From Denitrovibrio sp. (GTDB taxonomy: Bacteria; Chrysiogenota; Deferribacteres; Deferribacterales; Geovibrionaceae), in assembly GCA_002869185.1 (NCBI GenBank), contig PKTN01000003.1, positions 62,001-126,000 of the forward strand: a DNA stretch of 64,000 nucleotides, written 5' to 3'. Numbering within the stretch: the first letter of the stretch is position 1; every line of letters begins with the position of its first letter. Shown in pieces: positions 36,852 to 45,593 of the stretch. Position numbers and translations under genes: made by a program. The notes beneath the pieces are model-generated. The model was not told where the DNA came from and did not search any database. It saw only the letters and a list, made by a program, of their open reading frames with translations.

Positions 36852-37346
36852 CTATTTTTTTGGATACTTGTAACCAACATGTTTAATGTTTCCTATGTAA
36901 GTCTGAACTGGCTTGCCAGCTTCCAGCCATGCAATGATTCCACCTTTAAGGTTAACTGCTTTAAACCCCATATCGTTAAGAAGTTTGGTAGCGAATGCGC
37001 CTCTACCACCTGATTTACAGTAAACAACTACTTTGTCAGTAAGCTTGATTTGTTTCCATGCGAGCCACTCAAGAAGACCACGTGGGATCTTTACAAGGTT
37101 TTTAGATGGAATAACAAATCCAGTCTCTGCAACTTCTCTGATGTCAAGAAGTACAAATTTCTCTTTCTTTTTCATCATGCTAATAAGATCTTTAACTTCG
37201 ATGTTTGTGATCTGGCTGTTAGCCTTCGCGAGCATAGCATCACGTACTTTAACTATAGATGCAGGTTCAGTTGGAGCAGCAGCGAATGCTGTAGCGCATA
37301 CCATAGTGAATACAAGTGCAAGAATCAATGTTGTAAGTTTTTTCAT
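36852..37346 (-). CDS. Periplasmic rhodanese-like sulfurtransferase
   Basis: The 164-residue protein has a signal peptide (about 1-22, ending AFA) and one rhodanese domain with the active-site loop YCKSGGRGAFA, where Cys carries the persulfide. Secretion suggests sulfane-sulfur handling in the periplasm. It may deliver polysulfide sulfur to the Psr-like reductase encoded 0.8 kb away. It stands alone with its own promoter. Confidence 0.93.
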   Translation of the reverse strand: MKKLTTLILALVFTMVCATAFAAAPTEPASIVKVRDAMLAKANSQITNIEVKDLISMMKKKEKFVLLDIREVAETGFVIPSKNLVKIPRGLLEWLAWKQIKLTDKVVVYCKSGGRGAFATKLLNDMGFKAVNLKGGIIAWLEAGKPVQTYIGNIKHVGYKYPKK

Positions 37347-37377
37347 TTCTTACTACCTCCGTTTTACTTATGAGAGA

Positions 37378-37406
37378 TGTTATCTGGAAAGGAGAGTAGT
37401 TGTCAA
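37378..37406 (-). promoter_or_regulatory. Sigma-70 promoter of the rhodanese gene
   Basis: On the minus strand TTGACA (37406-37401) and ATAACA (37383-37378) are spaced by 17 bp, about 30 bp before the ATG. A GGAGG ribosome-binding site follows. Confidence 0.5.
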
Positions 37407-37595
37407 GATAAAGTGAATTATTTTTCACTAGTTAAACGAGGAAAGAATAATAATTTTAATGAAAATAGCGTAAATTCATATTTATACGTATTTTTGAATG
37501 TGCTTAGGTTTACTTTTTGTTAAAAAGATGAGTGAAATTATATTACTTTTAATGGGTGCGTGGAGAATATAGCAAAATCTATTAGATAGTTAAGG

Positions 37596-37928
37596 TTAAT
37601 CTTCGTCTGAGTTGAGTTGCTGGTTTTTATATTCTAGGTATTTCTCTTGATCTATGCAGGTTAGTAGAGATTTGATGTATTTGGCCTGCATAACATATAG
37701 GGTTTTACGCCCTTCTTTGTATGCTTTTATGACGCCAGCTTTTCGTAAAACATTTATATGTTTAGTAATATTTGATCTTTCGCAGTCGAAGGATTCTTCT
37801 AGTTCATGGCTATATCTGGGTTCCATGCAGATCATTCGAGCCATTTGTAACCTCATTGGGTTGGCCATAGCTTTGAAGAATTCTAAAAGGTTGTCTATCT
37901 CTGCTTCTGTGCAGTCTCTTAGTGCCAT
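37596..37928 (-). CDS. ArsR-family HTH regulator, possibly sulfur-responsive
   Basis: This is a 110-residue winged HTH regulator. MANPMRLQMARMICME and the recognition region CERSNITKHINVLRKAGV match ArsR/SmtB proteins. Cysteines at 6, 34, 49 and 91 are candidate sensor residues. Two-cysteine ArsR proteins such as SqrR and BigR sense persulfides, but the spacing here is not identical, so that role is a guess. It is divergent from the psr-type operon and close to a rhodanese gene. Confidence 0.85.
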   Translation of the reverse strand: MALRDCTEAEIDNLLEFFKAMANPMRLQMARMICMEPRYSHELEESFDCERSNITKHINVLRKAGVIKAYKEGRKTLYVMQAKYIKSLLTCIDQEKYLEYKNQQLNSDED

Positions 37929-37994
37929 AGTTGCTTATACAACATGTTTTAGGTGTTAGTCAAATGTAAATATTAATAAGTTGGCAAATATCGC

Positions 37995-38018
37995 CATATT
38001 CTCATATTCTAATATTCG
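37995..38018. repeat. Three tandem 8-bp repeats upstream of the psr-type operon
   Basis: CATATTCT-CATATTCT-AATATTCG is a perfect 8-bp periodicity in the divergent region between the ArsR gene and the molybdoenzyme operon. It may be a regulator site. Confidence 0.4.
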
Positions 38019-38054
38019 GTTGTTTTAATAGGTGAATAAATACTCACTAATTGC

Positions 38055-38084
38055 TTGACAAGTTCGAACCTTCTTGTTTAGATT
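38055..38084 (+). promoter_or_regulatory. Putative sigma-70 promoter of the psr-type operon
   Basis: TTGACA (38055-38060) is followed after 17-18 bp by TTAGAT/TAGATT. The start codon lies about 65 bp downstream. Confidence 0.45.
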
Positions 38085-38148
38085 ATGAAAAGCCGAAGCA
38101 AGTGTTGATCTATTTTGTTTTGGCAAAATTTTTACTATGAGGGGATTA

Positions 38149-40341
38149 ATGATTAAGACAGGATTATCCCGAAGGCGTTTTTTGCAGGCAACCACAGCGA
38201 GTGTTGCACTGCTAGGGCTTTCCTCTCTGCAAGTTAAGGCTAGCGAAGAGGAAAAATCTGCTCCTGTTGGCGAGTATTACACTCAGAACTTGTGTGAGAT
38301 GTGTTTTTGGAAATGTGGACTTGTCGCAAAAACAGTAAATGGCAAAGTTCATAAACTCGAAGGTCAGAAGCATTGTCCAAGTAATTTTGGCAAGCTTTGT
38401 GCGAAAGGTAACTCTGGCGTCTTTCAACTATACGACACAGATAGAGTAAAGTTTCCTATGATAAGAACTGGTGAAAGAGGTTCAGGCGAATTCAGAAAAG
38501 CAACATGGGAAGAGGCGGTAGCATACATCGCAGAGAAATCTATCTCTATTAGAGATAAGTTTGGTCCAGAGTCATTCTCTCTCTTTGCGCATGGTTCTGG
38601 TGAACACTCTTTTATGAACCTTATGGAAGTGATCGGTTCACCTAACATTGTTATCCCAGCATTCTCTCAGTGTACAGGTAGTAGAGATGTAGCGTGGGTC
38701 GCAACTTACGGAAAACCTGTTGGCGGTAAAGAACCTGTAGATTCAGATAATACTAAATGCATGATGTTGATAGGTCGAAATGCTGCGGAAGCTCTCCATG
38801 TTGGTGAAGTTCAAGAATTTGTAAGCGGTCTTTCTAAAGGTGCAGAGCTTATTTATGCTGATGTACGTTTTTCCAAAACTGCAGCAAAAGCAAATCAATT
38901 TATGATGATACGCCCAGGATCAGATACAGCTCTTGTTCTAGGTATGATCAACTATGTCATACAAAACAATCTTTATGATGCAAGTTTTGTAGATTCATAT
39001 ACAACCGGTTTTGACAAGCTGGCAAAACATTCCAGCCAATACTCCTTAGAATGGGTTGAGTTAGAGACAGGCATTAGCGAATCAGCAGTCGTTAAGGCAT
39101 GTGAGTCTCTGGCTAAAGCCGCGCCACATTGTTATATACACCCCGGACGCAGACTCTCTAGATACGGGAATGACGTCCAGCTTGTCAGGGCTATCGCAAT
39201 TTTAAATGCACTTTTTGGTAACTGGGATATGCCAGGAGGATTTTATACCCCTGTTGGCGCAAACATAAAGAAGCCTCATATGGTGGAAATAGAGCATCAC
39301 GCAAGTCACGAACGTGCGGACGGTGCAGGGATAAAATACCCTATGGCTCCTAAAAATCTTGGTCTCGCTAATAAGATGATTGAGGCTATCGCAAATCAGG
39401 ACCCTTATCCTGTTAAAGGGATGTTCATATACGGAACCAACCTTTTTCACCATAAAGCAGATTCAAGCATAGTTAAGAAAGCTATAACAGCGAGCGAGCT
39501 TGTCGTTACGTGTGATATATACATGACAGACACAGCTTACTACTCCGATGTGATATTGCCGGAGTCTACCTACCTCGAAAGGTATGACCCGGCAATAGTC
39601 ACCAGCAGAAAATCAGGTTATGTTCAATTTCGTGAGCCAGCTATTGACCCTGTACACGATACAAAAGGTGGTTGGGAAATAGCAGAGCTTATTTCGAAAG
39701 CTATGGGTTATGAGAATGAATTTAAAACGATTAAAGAATTTAATTCACTCCTGTTTGAGGCTGCTGGAACCAACGAAGAATATATGAAAACCAATGGTTG
39801 CTATGTGAAAGAAGCAGGTGAGCCATTCCCTAGAGCAACAGGAAAAAAACCTAGATTTTATACTCCATCAGGTAAAGTAGAGCTAGTTAGTTCTAAGATC
39901 GCTGATCTTGGGTATGACGAACTTCCAACTTATACAGGGGTGCCTAGGCCTGCTGATGATGAGTTCAGATTCCTTTTCGGAAGGACAAGTTACCATACAC
40001 ACGCTAGATCACAGAATAACTCTTGGTTGTTAGCCCTTCATAAACACGAAGTACCTATATGGATTAATGCTGAAAGAGCTGAAAAATTAGGCATTAAAGA
40101 TGGTGACATTGTTAAGGTGACTAACGGTAAAAACATGAGTGGTGAGCTTGTTGCTAAGGTAGATAATCTTATCCATCCTGAAGCAATATTTACACCGCAA
40201 GGTTTTGGTCACGAAAGCACAGGGCTGCCTAGGATGAGAGGGAAAGGAGCTAGAACAAGTGATTTTTGTTCTAACGATACAGACCCTATAAGTGGCGGAG
40301 TTGGTCTCCATAACGGCTTCGTGCAAATAGTGAAAGTGTAA
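38149..40341 (+). CDS. Molybdopterin oxidoreductase, polysulfide/thiosulfate reductase type catalytic subunit
   Basis: A 730-residue periplasmic molybdoenzyme of the DMSO-reductase family. It has a Tat signal (SRRRFLQ at 7-13), a [4Fe-4S] site (C49, C52, C56, C84), the likely Mo ligand C175 in FSQCTGSRD and a C-terminal guanine-dinucleotide-binding domain. ATG 38149 is chosen for the GAGGGG upstream; a start at 38137 would lengthen it by four residues. With the ferredoxin and NrfD-like genes it forms a PsrABC/PhsABC set. Substrate could be polysulfide, thiosulfate, tetrathionate or arsenate-like oxyanions; the nearby rhodanese favours sulfur compounds. Confidence 0.88.
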   Translation: MIKTGLSRRRFLQATTASVALLGLSSLQVKASEEEKSAPVGEYYTQNLCEMCFWKCGLVAKTVNGKVHKLEGQKHCPSNFGKLCAKGNSGVFQLYDTDRVKFPMIRTGERGSGEFRKATWEEAVAYIAEKSISIRDKFGPESFSLFAHGSGEHSFMNLMEVIGSPNIVIPAFSQCTGSRDVAWVATYGKPVGGKEPVDSDNTKCMMLIGRNAAEALHVGEVQEFVSGLSKGAELIYADVRFSKTAAKANQFMMIRPGSDTALVLGMINYVIQNNLYDASFVDSYTTGFDKLAKHSSQYSLEWVELETGISESAVVKACESLAKAAPHCYIHPGRRLSRYGNDVQLVRAIAILNALFGNWDMPGGFYTPVGANIKKPHMVEIEHHASHERADGAGIKYPMAPKNLGLANKMIEAIANQDPYPVKGMFIYGTNLFHHKADSSIVKKAITASELVVTCDIYMTDTAYYSDVILPESTYLERYDPAIVTSRKSGYVQFREPAIDPVHDTKGGWEIAELISKAMGYENEFKTIKEFNSLLFEAAGTNEEYMKTNGCYVKEAGEPFPRATGKKPRFYTPSGKVELVSSKIADLGYDELPTYTGVPRPADDEFRFLFGRTSYHTHARSQNNSWLLALHKHEVPIWINAERAEKLGIKDGDIVKVTNGKNMSGELVAKVDNLIHPEAIFTPQGFGHESTGLPRMRGKGARTSDFCSNDTDPISGGVGLHNGFVQIVKV

Positions 40342-40355
40342 GAGGAGTCTGAGTT

Positions 40356-40919
40356 ATGAATAAAAAATACGCAATGGCATACGTTGTGGACAGATGCATA
40401 GACTGCAAAGCCTGCATGGTTGCCTGTAAAGCAGAATGGGAAGTTCCTGAAGATCATTTCCGTACCCATATAGATCAAGGTATGAAAGAAGACTTCCACG
40501 GAAAGACACGTATGGATTTTCTACCTAGCCAGTGTAATCACTGTGACGATGCTCCATGTGTGACAGTTTGCCCTACAAAGGCGAGCCACAAACGTGATGA
40601 CGGTATCGTCTATGTAAACCGTAACAGATGTGTTGGTTGTAAATATTGCATCCCTTCATGCCCTTACGAGGCTAGATTCTTTAACCACGACCTTGGAGTG
40701 GCTGAGAAGTGTACTTTCTGTCTGCCAAGATTGGCAGAAGGGCTTGAGCCTGCATGTGCAACAACATGCCCGGGTAACGTTAGAGTCTTTGGTGACATTA
40801 ACGATCCAACAAGCGAAATATCAATGGTTCTCCGTGAGGCGAAGAATAATAGACTTAAGATCTATAAACTCCGCGAAGATCTCGGAACAAAACCAAATAT
40901 CTATTACATACAAAATTAG
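40356..40919 (+). CDS. Four-cluster ferredoxin subunit (PsrB/PhsB type)
   Basis: This 187-residue electron-transfer subunit has four Cys groups: CIDCKACMVAC, CNHCDDAPCVTVCP, CVGCKYCIPSC, and CTFC with CATTCPG. These bind four [4Fe-4S] clusters linking the membrane quinone site to the molybdoenzyme. It lacks its own signal and is expected to be exported with the Tat-dependent catalytic subunit. It is 14 bases downstream of that gene. Confidence 0.94.
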   Translation: MNKKYAMAYVVDRCIDCKACMVACKAEWEVPEDHFRTHIDQGMKEDFHGKTRMDFLPSQCNHCDDAPCVTVCPTKASHKRDDGIVYVNRNRCVGCKYCIPSCPYEARFFNHDLGVAEKCTFCLPRLAEGLEPACATTCPGNVRVFGDINDPTSEISMVLREAKNNRLKIYKLREDLGTKPNIYYIQN

Positions 40920-40929
40920 GGGGAGATAA

Positions 40930-41817
40930 ATGATACATCAAGAAGCCTTTGAATGGTATATTGCAGTCTATCTGTTTCTCGCAGGTGTTGGTGCTGGCTC
41001 GATGGTTGTAGCAGCAGTAGCAGACATGTACGACAGAGAGAAGTATATCTCATTTATCAAAGCGGCAAGTTTTATAGGCATGCCGTTGGTTAGTCTCGGT
41101 ATATTCTTTTTATATATCGATTTAGGACAGGGTATGTGGAAGCCTTGGTTGCTTATATTCCTGTTCGTGAATCCTACCTCTGCTATCGCATGGGGTACAG
41201 GAATTCTGACAATATTTACTATTTTGTCAGGAATCTACGCTGCACATAATCTCGGTTATATAAAAGTAGGTTGTAAAAGATGTCTTTGCTGGGCACTTAT
41301 AGTAACAGGTATCTGTACTGCAGGGTATACGGCTGTACTTCTAGGAGTACTTAAGGCGATCCCTTTTTGGCACCAGACATCCTTACCTATCCTTTTTATA
41401 ATTTCAGCTACATCTACAGGTATATCCGGTGCGATGATAGTAAAGATGACTATCCTAAAGAGTGATGCAAATATTAAACCTATAGAGACAGCTCACCTTT
41501 ATCTTCTTGTGTTAGAGATAATTGCACTGATAGGAATTGTACTGATAGCCCTTCAAGGTGTGCCTGAGATGCAGTACTCAATAAAGCAACTTCTTGTTGG
41601 TGACTCCGCATTTGCATTCTGGGTGTTTCTAGTTCTTGCTGGACTGATTATTCCTGCGATTGCTTTTGGAATGCATGAAGCTGGAAAGTTGCATTTAAAT
41701 GTTAAGTCAGTAGTTGCACTTGAGGCACTCGTATTAGTTGGCGGATACTTCCTGCGTCACCTTATAATCCACGCAGGTGTTTATACCCAAAAATTTACTG
41801 AATATATCGTGAGGTAA
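40930..41817 (+). CDS. NrfD/PsrC-type quinone-reactive membrane subunit
   Basis: A 295-residue membrane protein with about 8 helices and the NrfD-family opening EWYIAVYLFLAGVGAGSMV. It anchors the complex and oxidises menaquinol to feed the ferredoxin subunit. It contains no haem ligands of its own by the usual pattern. It follows the ferredoxin gene by 10 bases, completing the PsrABC-like set. Confidence 0.92.
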   Translation: MIHQEAFEWYIAVYLFLAGVGAGSMVVAAVADMYDREKYISFIKAASFIGMPLVSLGIFFLYIDLGQGMWKPWLLIFLFVNPTSAIAWGTGILTIFTILSGIYAAHNLGYIKVGCKRCLCWALIVTGICTAGYTAVLLGVLKAIPFWHQTSLPILFIISATSTGISGAMIVKMTILKSDANIKPIETAHLYLLVLEIIALIGIVLIALQGVPEMQYSIKQLLVGDSAFAFWVFLVLAGLIIPAIAFGMHEAGKLHLNVKSVVALEALVLVGGYFLRHLIIHAGVYTQKFTEYIVR

Positions 41818-41821
41818 CGTG

Positions 41822-42184
41822 ATGAAGAAATATATTATTGCAATAATGGTTGTTGCACTTTTTAGCCTTGTAGCTATCCCGCAGGTTCATGCGGTTGACG
41901 TTAGTAAAGAGCAGTGTAGAGAGATGATTTCACTAGGTGATAAGGCGATGTCAGAGGAGAACTTTGAAGTAGCCAAGAACTATTATAAAAGAGCTATTAA
42001 ATATGACCCATGGAGCAAAGCTGCGTGGGGAAAATATGATTTGCTAGTACAGGTTACTAGCGGTGATGGTGCCGTTGATACGTCTGGTTTTGATTTTTCC
42101 TCAAGCCCCTCTCCGAAACAGGAAGAAGAGGAAGAAGATGACGATCTCTTCGGCGGGAGTGCTCCTTCGTTTGAAGGTTGCTAG
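41822..42184 (+). CDS. Secreted TPR-like small protein of the psr-type operon
   Basis: A 120-residue protein with a signal peptide (about 1-24, ending VHA), one to two TPR-like helical pairs (about 40-75; ENFEVAKNYYKRAIKYDPWS), then a Ser/Pro-rich linker and an acidic tail (EEEEEDDDLFGG). It lies 4 bases after the NrfD-like gene and before a terminator, so it is part of the operon. The function is not known; an assembly or docking role on the periplasmic side is a guess. Confidence 0.8.
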   Translation: MKKYIIAIMVVALFSLVAIPQVHAVDVSKEQCREMISLGDKAMSEENFEVAKNYYKRAIKYDPWSKAAWGKYDLLVQVTSGDGAVDTSGFDFSSSPSPKQEEEEEDDDLFGGSAPSFEGC

Positions 42185-42198
42185 TACAAGTATTTTTG

Positions 42199-42226
42199 AA
42201 AAGGGGCGGTCAGTCCGCCCTTTTTT
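42199..42226 (+). terminator. Intrinsic terminator after the psr-type operon
   Basis: GGGCGG pairs with CCGCCC, extended by AAAAG/TTTTT, with a TCAGT loop and six Ts. Confidence 0.85.
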
Positions 42227-42242
42227 AATGTATAATGTATAA

Positions 42243-44057
42243 ATGAAATTTTTGTTATTATTACTTATCATTCTTCCTGTGGTTGTTTCTGCATCTACTT
42301 GCATAACCTGCCACGATGGGATAAAACCGCCTAGCGAAAACCATGACTTCGCTTGCATTCAGTGTCATGGTGGTGACAACACCTCTTCGGATAAAAACAA
42401 ATCACATCAAAATATGTTTGGTGGAAAGAACCCTTCTGATCCGACTGTATGGGATAAAACCTGCGCATCCTGCCATGAAAACCAACATAGAAGAGTGAAC
42501 TCATCATTGATGTATACCAATACTGGTATGATAAAAAATACCTTTTATGCATGGGGCAACCACGAAAAGGTTCTCGCATCGGTAAAAGGAGCAATCGTAT
42601 ATGGTGAGGATGGAAAAGAACTTAAACTTGAAGATATTGTTGATATGCAAGAGCTTCCTGCTGACCTTTATCGCAAGCTATGCGGAGTTTGTCATATCAG
42701 CTTTAGTAAGATGGGCGGACATGATACCGCACATTCGACTGGCTGTGCTACCTGCCATTTCAGATATGATGCAGACCTGAAATATAAGGGTGGTGACAAG
42801 GTTATGCAAGATAAGAAGCCATATTCAAGAACCCACGAGATGCTCAAAGTGCCAGACGGTAAGCAGTGCTACGCTTGTCATAATAGAAGTGGAAGGATAT
42901 CACTAACTTATAACGGTCAGGCTGATCTTGAGACTGGGCTTGTGCCGACAAGAAATGGCATGCCGGCAGATGTGACTAGTGGACTCAGGAATCTGACACC
43001 GATACATGCCGATATACACGCAAAGGCAGGTATGGAATGCGTAGATTGCCACACATCTAGGGATATTATGGGGGATGGTTACGTCTATGAGAACCTATAT
43101 AGGCAGATAGAGATATCATGTGCTGATTGTCATGGTGATGAGAATAGTGTGCCAGCATATAGAGAGATATCCTCCGAATCTGATAGTCCACTTCTGGAAT
43201 CAAGAAGCTACAAGAAGAGAGCTAATTTTGGTGACAAAGCTGTTTTGACTAAAAAGAAGCGGATGTACTCGAATGTCTTTGTTGAGTTGGGTGAAGTCGT
43301 TTTATACACAAAGAAAGCCGGTAAAAGACTGGTTGCTAAGGTTATAAAAGATACGCCAGAACACGAAGTTTACGGACACGATAAATTGGAGTGCTACTCA
43401 TGCCACTCTAAATCTGTCCCTCAGTGTTATGGATGCCACACGAATGTTGATATGGGTAAAAAACAGATAGATCCACTTAAGGGAAAAGAGACTCAAGGAT
43501 TCTTTAGTGAGAAGGAAGATTTGCGGACGCTCTATACATTTCCACTGGCTATTAACGAACGTGGTAAAATATCACCTGTAACACCTGGTTGTCAGACATT
43601 TTTGTCAGTATCTTATAATGATCAAATGGTTCAGCCTGAAGGGGCTCCATTATATATGGGTGAAAAGAAGCTGAAGTTTGCTCCGTTTTATTCTCATAAT
43701 ACGTCAAAGAAGGCGGTAACTTGTTCGGAGTGTCACTCTAATCCTTATTTTGCTGGGTTAGGGCAGGGGATAATTAGTACGCAAAATGGACTCGATATTA
43801 CCAGTGCTGTTGTTTGTGAGAACTGTGATAAGTCTCTGGACGCTCTATCTGAAATGAAGGATAATGATAAAAATGATATGAGTGCTGTTGTACGTGAGGG
43901 GAGCAGACCTTTGGATATAGCTGAGCTTAAGCGGATGTTTAGTGCAAATTTATGTATCACCTGTCACGAGAAGGGTGAGCGAAGGATATATGCTGAAAAA
44001 ATTAATTATACTGCTGTTCTTAATGATCGCATTCACAAGCCTCTCTTACGCAAATGA
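42243..44057 (+). CDS. Dodecaheme c-type cytochrome
   Basis: A 604-residue secreted cytochrome with a signal peptide (about 1-17) and twelve CXXCH haem sites, among them CITCH, CIQCH, CASCH, CGVCH, CATCH, CYACH, CVDCH, CADCH, CYSCH, CYGCH and CSECH, with a last CITCH. A thirteenth site is degenerate, CENCD at 525-529 with Asp instead of His. No membrane anchor other than the signal is seen. It begins the operon of a 10-haem cytochrome, Rieske protein, cytochrome b and 4-haem cytochrome, so it is probably an electron acceptor or terminal reductase of a bc-type complex. Its end overlaps the next gene by 68 bases. Confidence 0.92.
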   Translation: MKFLLLLLIILPVVVSASTCITCHDGIKPPSENHDFACIQCHGGDNTSSDKNKSHQNMFGGKNPSDPTVWDKTCASCHENQHRRVNSSLMYTNTGMIKNTFYAWGNHEKVLASVKGAIVYGEDGKELKLEDIVDMQELPADLYRKLCGVCHISFSKMGGHDTAHSTGCATCHFRYDADLKYKGGDKVMQDKKPYSRTHEMLKVPDGKQCYACHNRSGRISLTYNGQADLETGLVPTRNGMPADVTSGLRNLTPIHADIHAKAGMECVDCHTSRDIMGDGYVYENLYRQIEISCADCHGDENSVPAYREISSESDSPLLESRSYKKRANFGDKAVLTKKKRMYSNVFVELGEVVLYTKKAGKRLVAKVIKDTPEHEVYGHDKLECYSCHSKSVPQCYGCHTNVDMGKKQIDPLKGKETQGFFSEKEDLRTLYTFPLAINERGKISPVTPGCQTFLSVSYNDQMVQPEGAPLYMGEKKLKFAPFYSHNTSKKAVTCSECHSNPYFAGLGQGIISTQNGLDITSAVVCENCDKSLDALSEMKDNDKNDMSAVVREGSRPLDIAELKRMFSANLCITCHEKGERRIYAEKINYTAVLNDRIHKPLLRK

Positions 44058-45204
44058 GTGTGCTGAGTGTCATAAAAACGTTAAAGTAGAGCATTTTAAA
44101 GCTAGTTGCATCGACTGCCACGCTAAGACTGAAAAACATTTTAGCAGGGCTGCGGATTTTGAAATATCTGCATCTGGTTGCATAAAGTGTCATAGCGACT
44201 ATGAGTCTATGTTAGGGTCTAAGATGCATACAAGAGAAGATGAGAAAAGGTGGGCATCTGGTGCGTTTGATAGCTATGATAAGAAGTTTTTTGATAAGAA
44301 CTGTTCAGGTTGTCACGTTAGTTCATGCTCCGATTGTCACGGCATTCATGAGATATCAAAACCTAAGACAGATACATGTCTGAAGTGTCATAATGACCAC
44401 GCAACGGGTGTTGATTTTATTGGCTATGCACCAAGACCACAGGCGGAGAAATATCAACGTGGTAAGGTGATAGATGATAAACATTACCTTAGAATGTTGC
44501 CTGACCTTCACTTTGAAAATGGGATGAGTTGTGCTGATTGTCATAGTATGGCTAGCCTTGCGAAGGGGGAAAGCTCGTCTAAAAGTTGTGTCGATTGCCA
44601 TTCACCAGATAAGAGGGTGCTAGAGCATAATAATCACGAAAAACTTGAGTGCGAGACGTGTCATGCAAGCTGGGGGTATAGTGAATTTGGAACCTATTAT
44701 CTCAGCTTTGATAATAGTAAAAAACGTTATAAGCAATATGGCTCACGGCTCGAACCATTAAGCAAAAATGTAGTAAGGTCTGCGATCTTACATGAATATC
44801 AAGCTCCTGTGATGGGTGTAAACAATGTAGGGATGATTTCAGCCATTAGGCCGTTTATTACTATGTTGACTCAGTTTAAAGATAATAAGGTAGTGAAAGA
44901 GAATGAGATAGTTTCAAAGAGCTGGGGAGCGTATTCTCCACATACCACAAGGCGTGGTGTGCGGGGGTGTGAATCCTGTCATGATAATGATAAGCGTCTG
45001 ATGAATCTGAGTAAAGAAGATGATACTCTTGACCTTATGAAAGCTGGGATAGATATGGAATCCTTTTGGAATAAGGATGGGCAGACAGTTTATAATGGTA
45101 GGCTATTAAGTGATAACGAGATTAAAAAAATAAAAAATAAGTCTCAAAAATACAAACAAGAAACGATAGAGAAATGGCAGGGGATATTGGAGAGGATGAA
45201 ATGA
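43990..45204 (+). CDS. Decaheme c-type cytochrome
   Basis: A 404-residue secreted cytochrome with ten CXXCH motifs: CAECH, CIDCH, CIKCH, CSGCH, CSDCH, CLKCH, CADCH, CVDCH, CETCH and CESCH. ATG 43990 begins a clear signal peptide (MLKKLIILLFLMIAFTSL with cleavage near SYA), which decides the start even though it overlaps the previous gene. The C-terminal third is haem-free and highly charged. The stop overlaps the Rieske gene start (ATGA). Confidence 0.92.
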   Translation: MLKKLIILLFLMIAFTSLSYANECAECHKNVKVEHFKASCIDCHAKTEKHFSRAADFEISASGCIKCHSDYESMLGSKMHTREDEKRWASGAFDSYDKKFFDKNCSGCHVSSCSDCHGIHEISKPKTDTCLKCHNDHATGVDFIGYAPRPQAEKYQRGKVIDDKHYLRMLPDLHFENGMSCADCHSMASLAKGESSSKSCVDCHSPDKRVLEHNNHEKLECETCHASWGYSEFGTYYLSFDNSKKRYKQYGSRLEPLSKNVVRSAILHEYQAPVMGVNNVGMISAIRPFITMLTQFKDNKVVKENEIVSKSWGAYSPHTTRRGVRGCESCHDNDKRLMNLSKEDDTLDLMKAGIDMESFWNKDGQTVYNGRLLSDNEIKKIKNKSQKYKQETIEKWQGILERMK

Positions 45205-45593
45205 TTAGCCGTAGAAATTTACTAAGATCACTTATCGCTGCTCCGTTCCTGTTTTTGACAGGGAAATATCTTTTCCCTCCGTCTGAAGCCAAGGGTGTTT
45301 TGGTTGAGGTTGAGTCTGATAAGATTCCAGAGGGTGGAGCCATGGTCTTCCATGATGAGAATATTATACTGGTTAGAGCAGATGAAGAGGTGATTGCCTT
45401 CTCATTAGAGTGCACACATCTTGGCTGCACTGTCGCTTTAAATGGTGAAGAATTTGCTTGTCCGTGCCATGGTAGTAAGTTTGCTTCGGATGGCTCTGTT
45501 ATACAAGGACCAGCCACAAGATCACTCGATAGATACGTTACAAAAATAACGAATAATAAGATACAAGTTATTGAGAGCAAGAAAGATGTTTGA
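45201..45593 (+). CDS. Rieske [2Fe-2S] protein
   Basis: This short 130-residue Rieske protein has an N-terminal membrane/Tat-like segment (ISRRNLLRSLIAAPFLFL) and the two cluster-binding motifs CTHLGC and CPCHGS. It transfers electrons from quinol to a c-type cytochrome. It overlaps the cytochromes on both sides in the operon, a compact bc-complex core. Confidence 0.95.
   Translation: MISRRNLLRSLIAAPFLFLTGKYLFPPSEAKGVLVEVESDKIPEGGAMVFHDENIILVRADEEVIAFSLECTHLGCTVALNGEEFACPCHGSKFASDGSVIQGPATRSLDRYVTKITNNKIQVIESKKDV

Noticed and set aside
42199..42226. Hairpin before the dodecaheme cytochrome as a riboswitch
   Set aside because: It is a simple GC stem with T-run right after the psr-type operon, so an intrinsic terminator explains it.
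45122..45580. 152-codon open frame opposite the Rieske gene
   Set aside because: Antisense shadow of the Rieske coding sequence, with no supporting ribosome-binding site.
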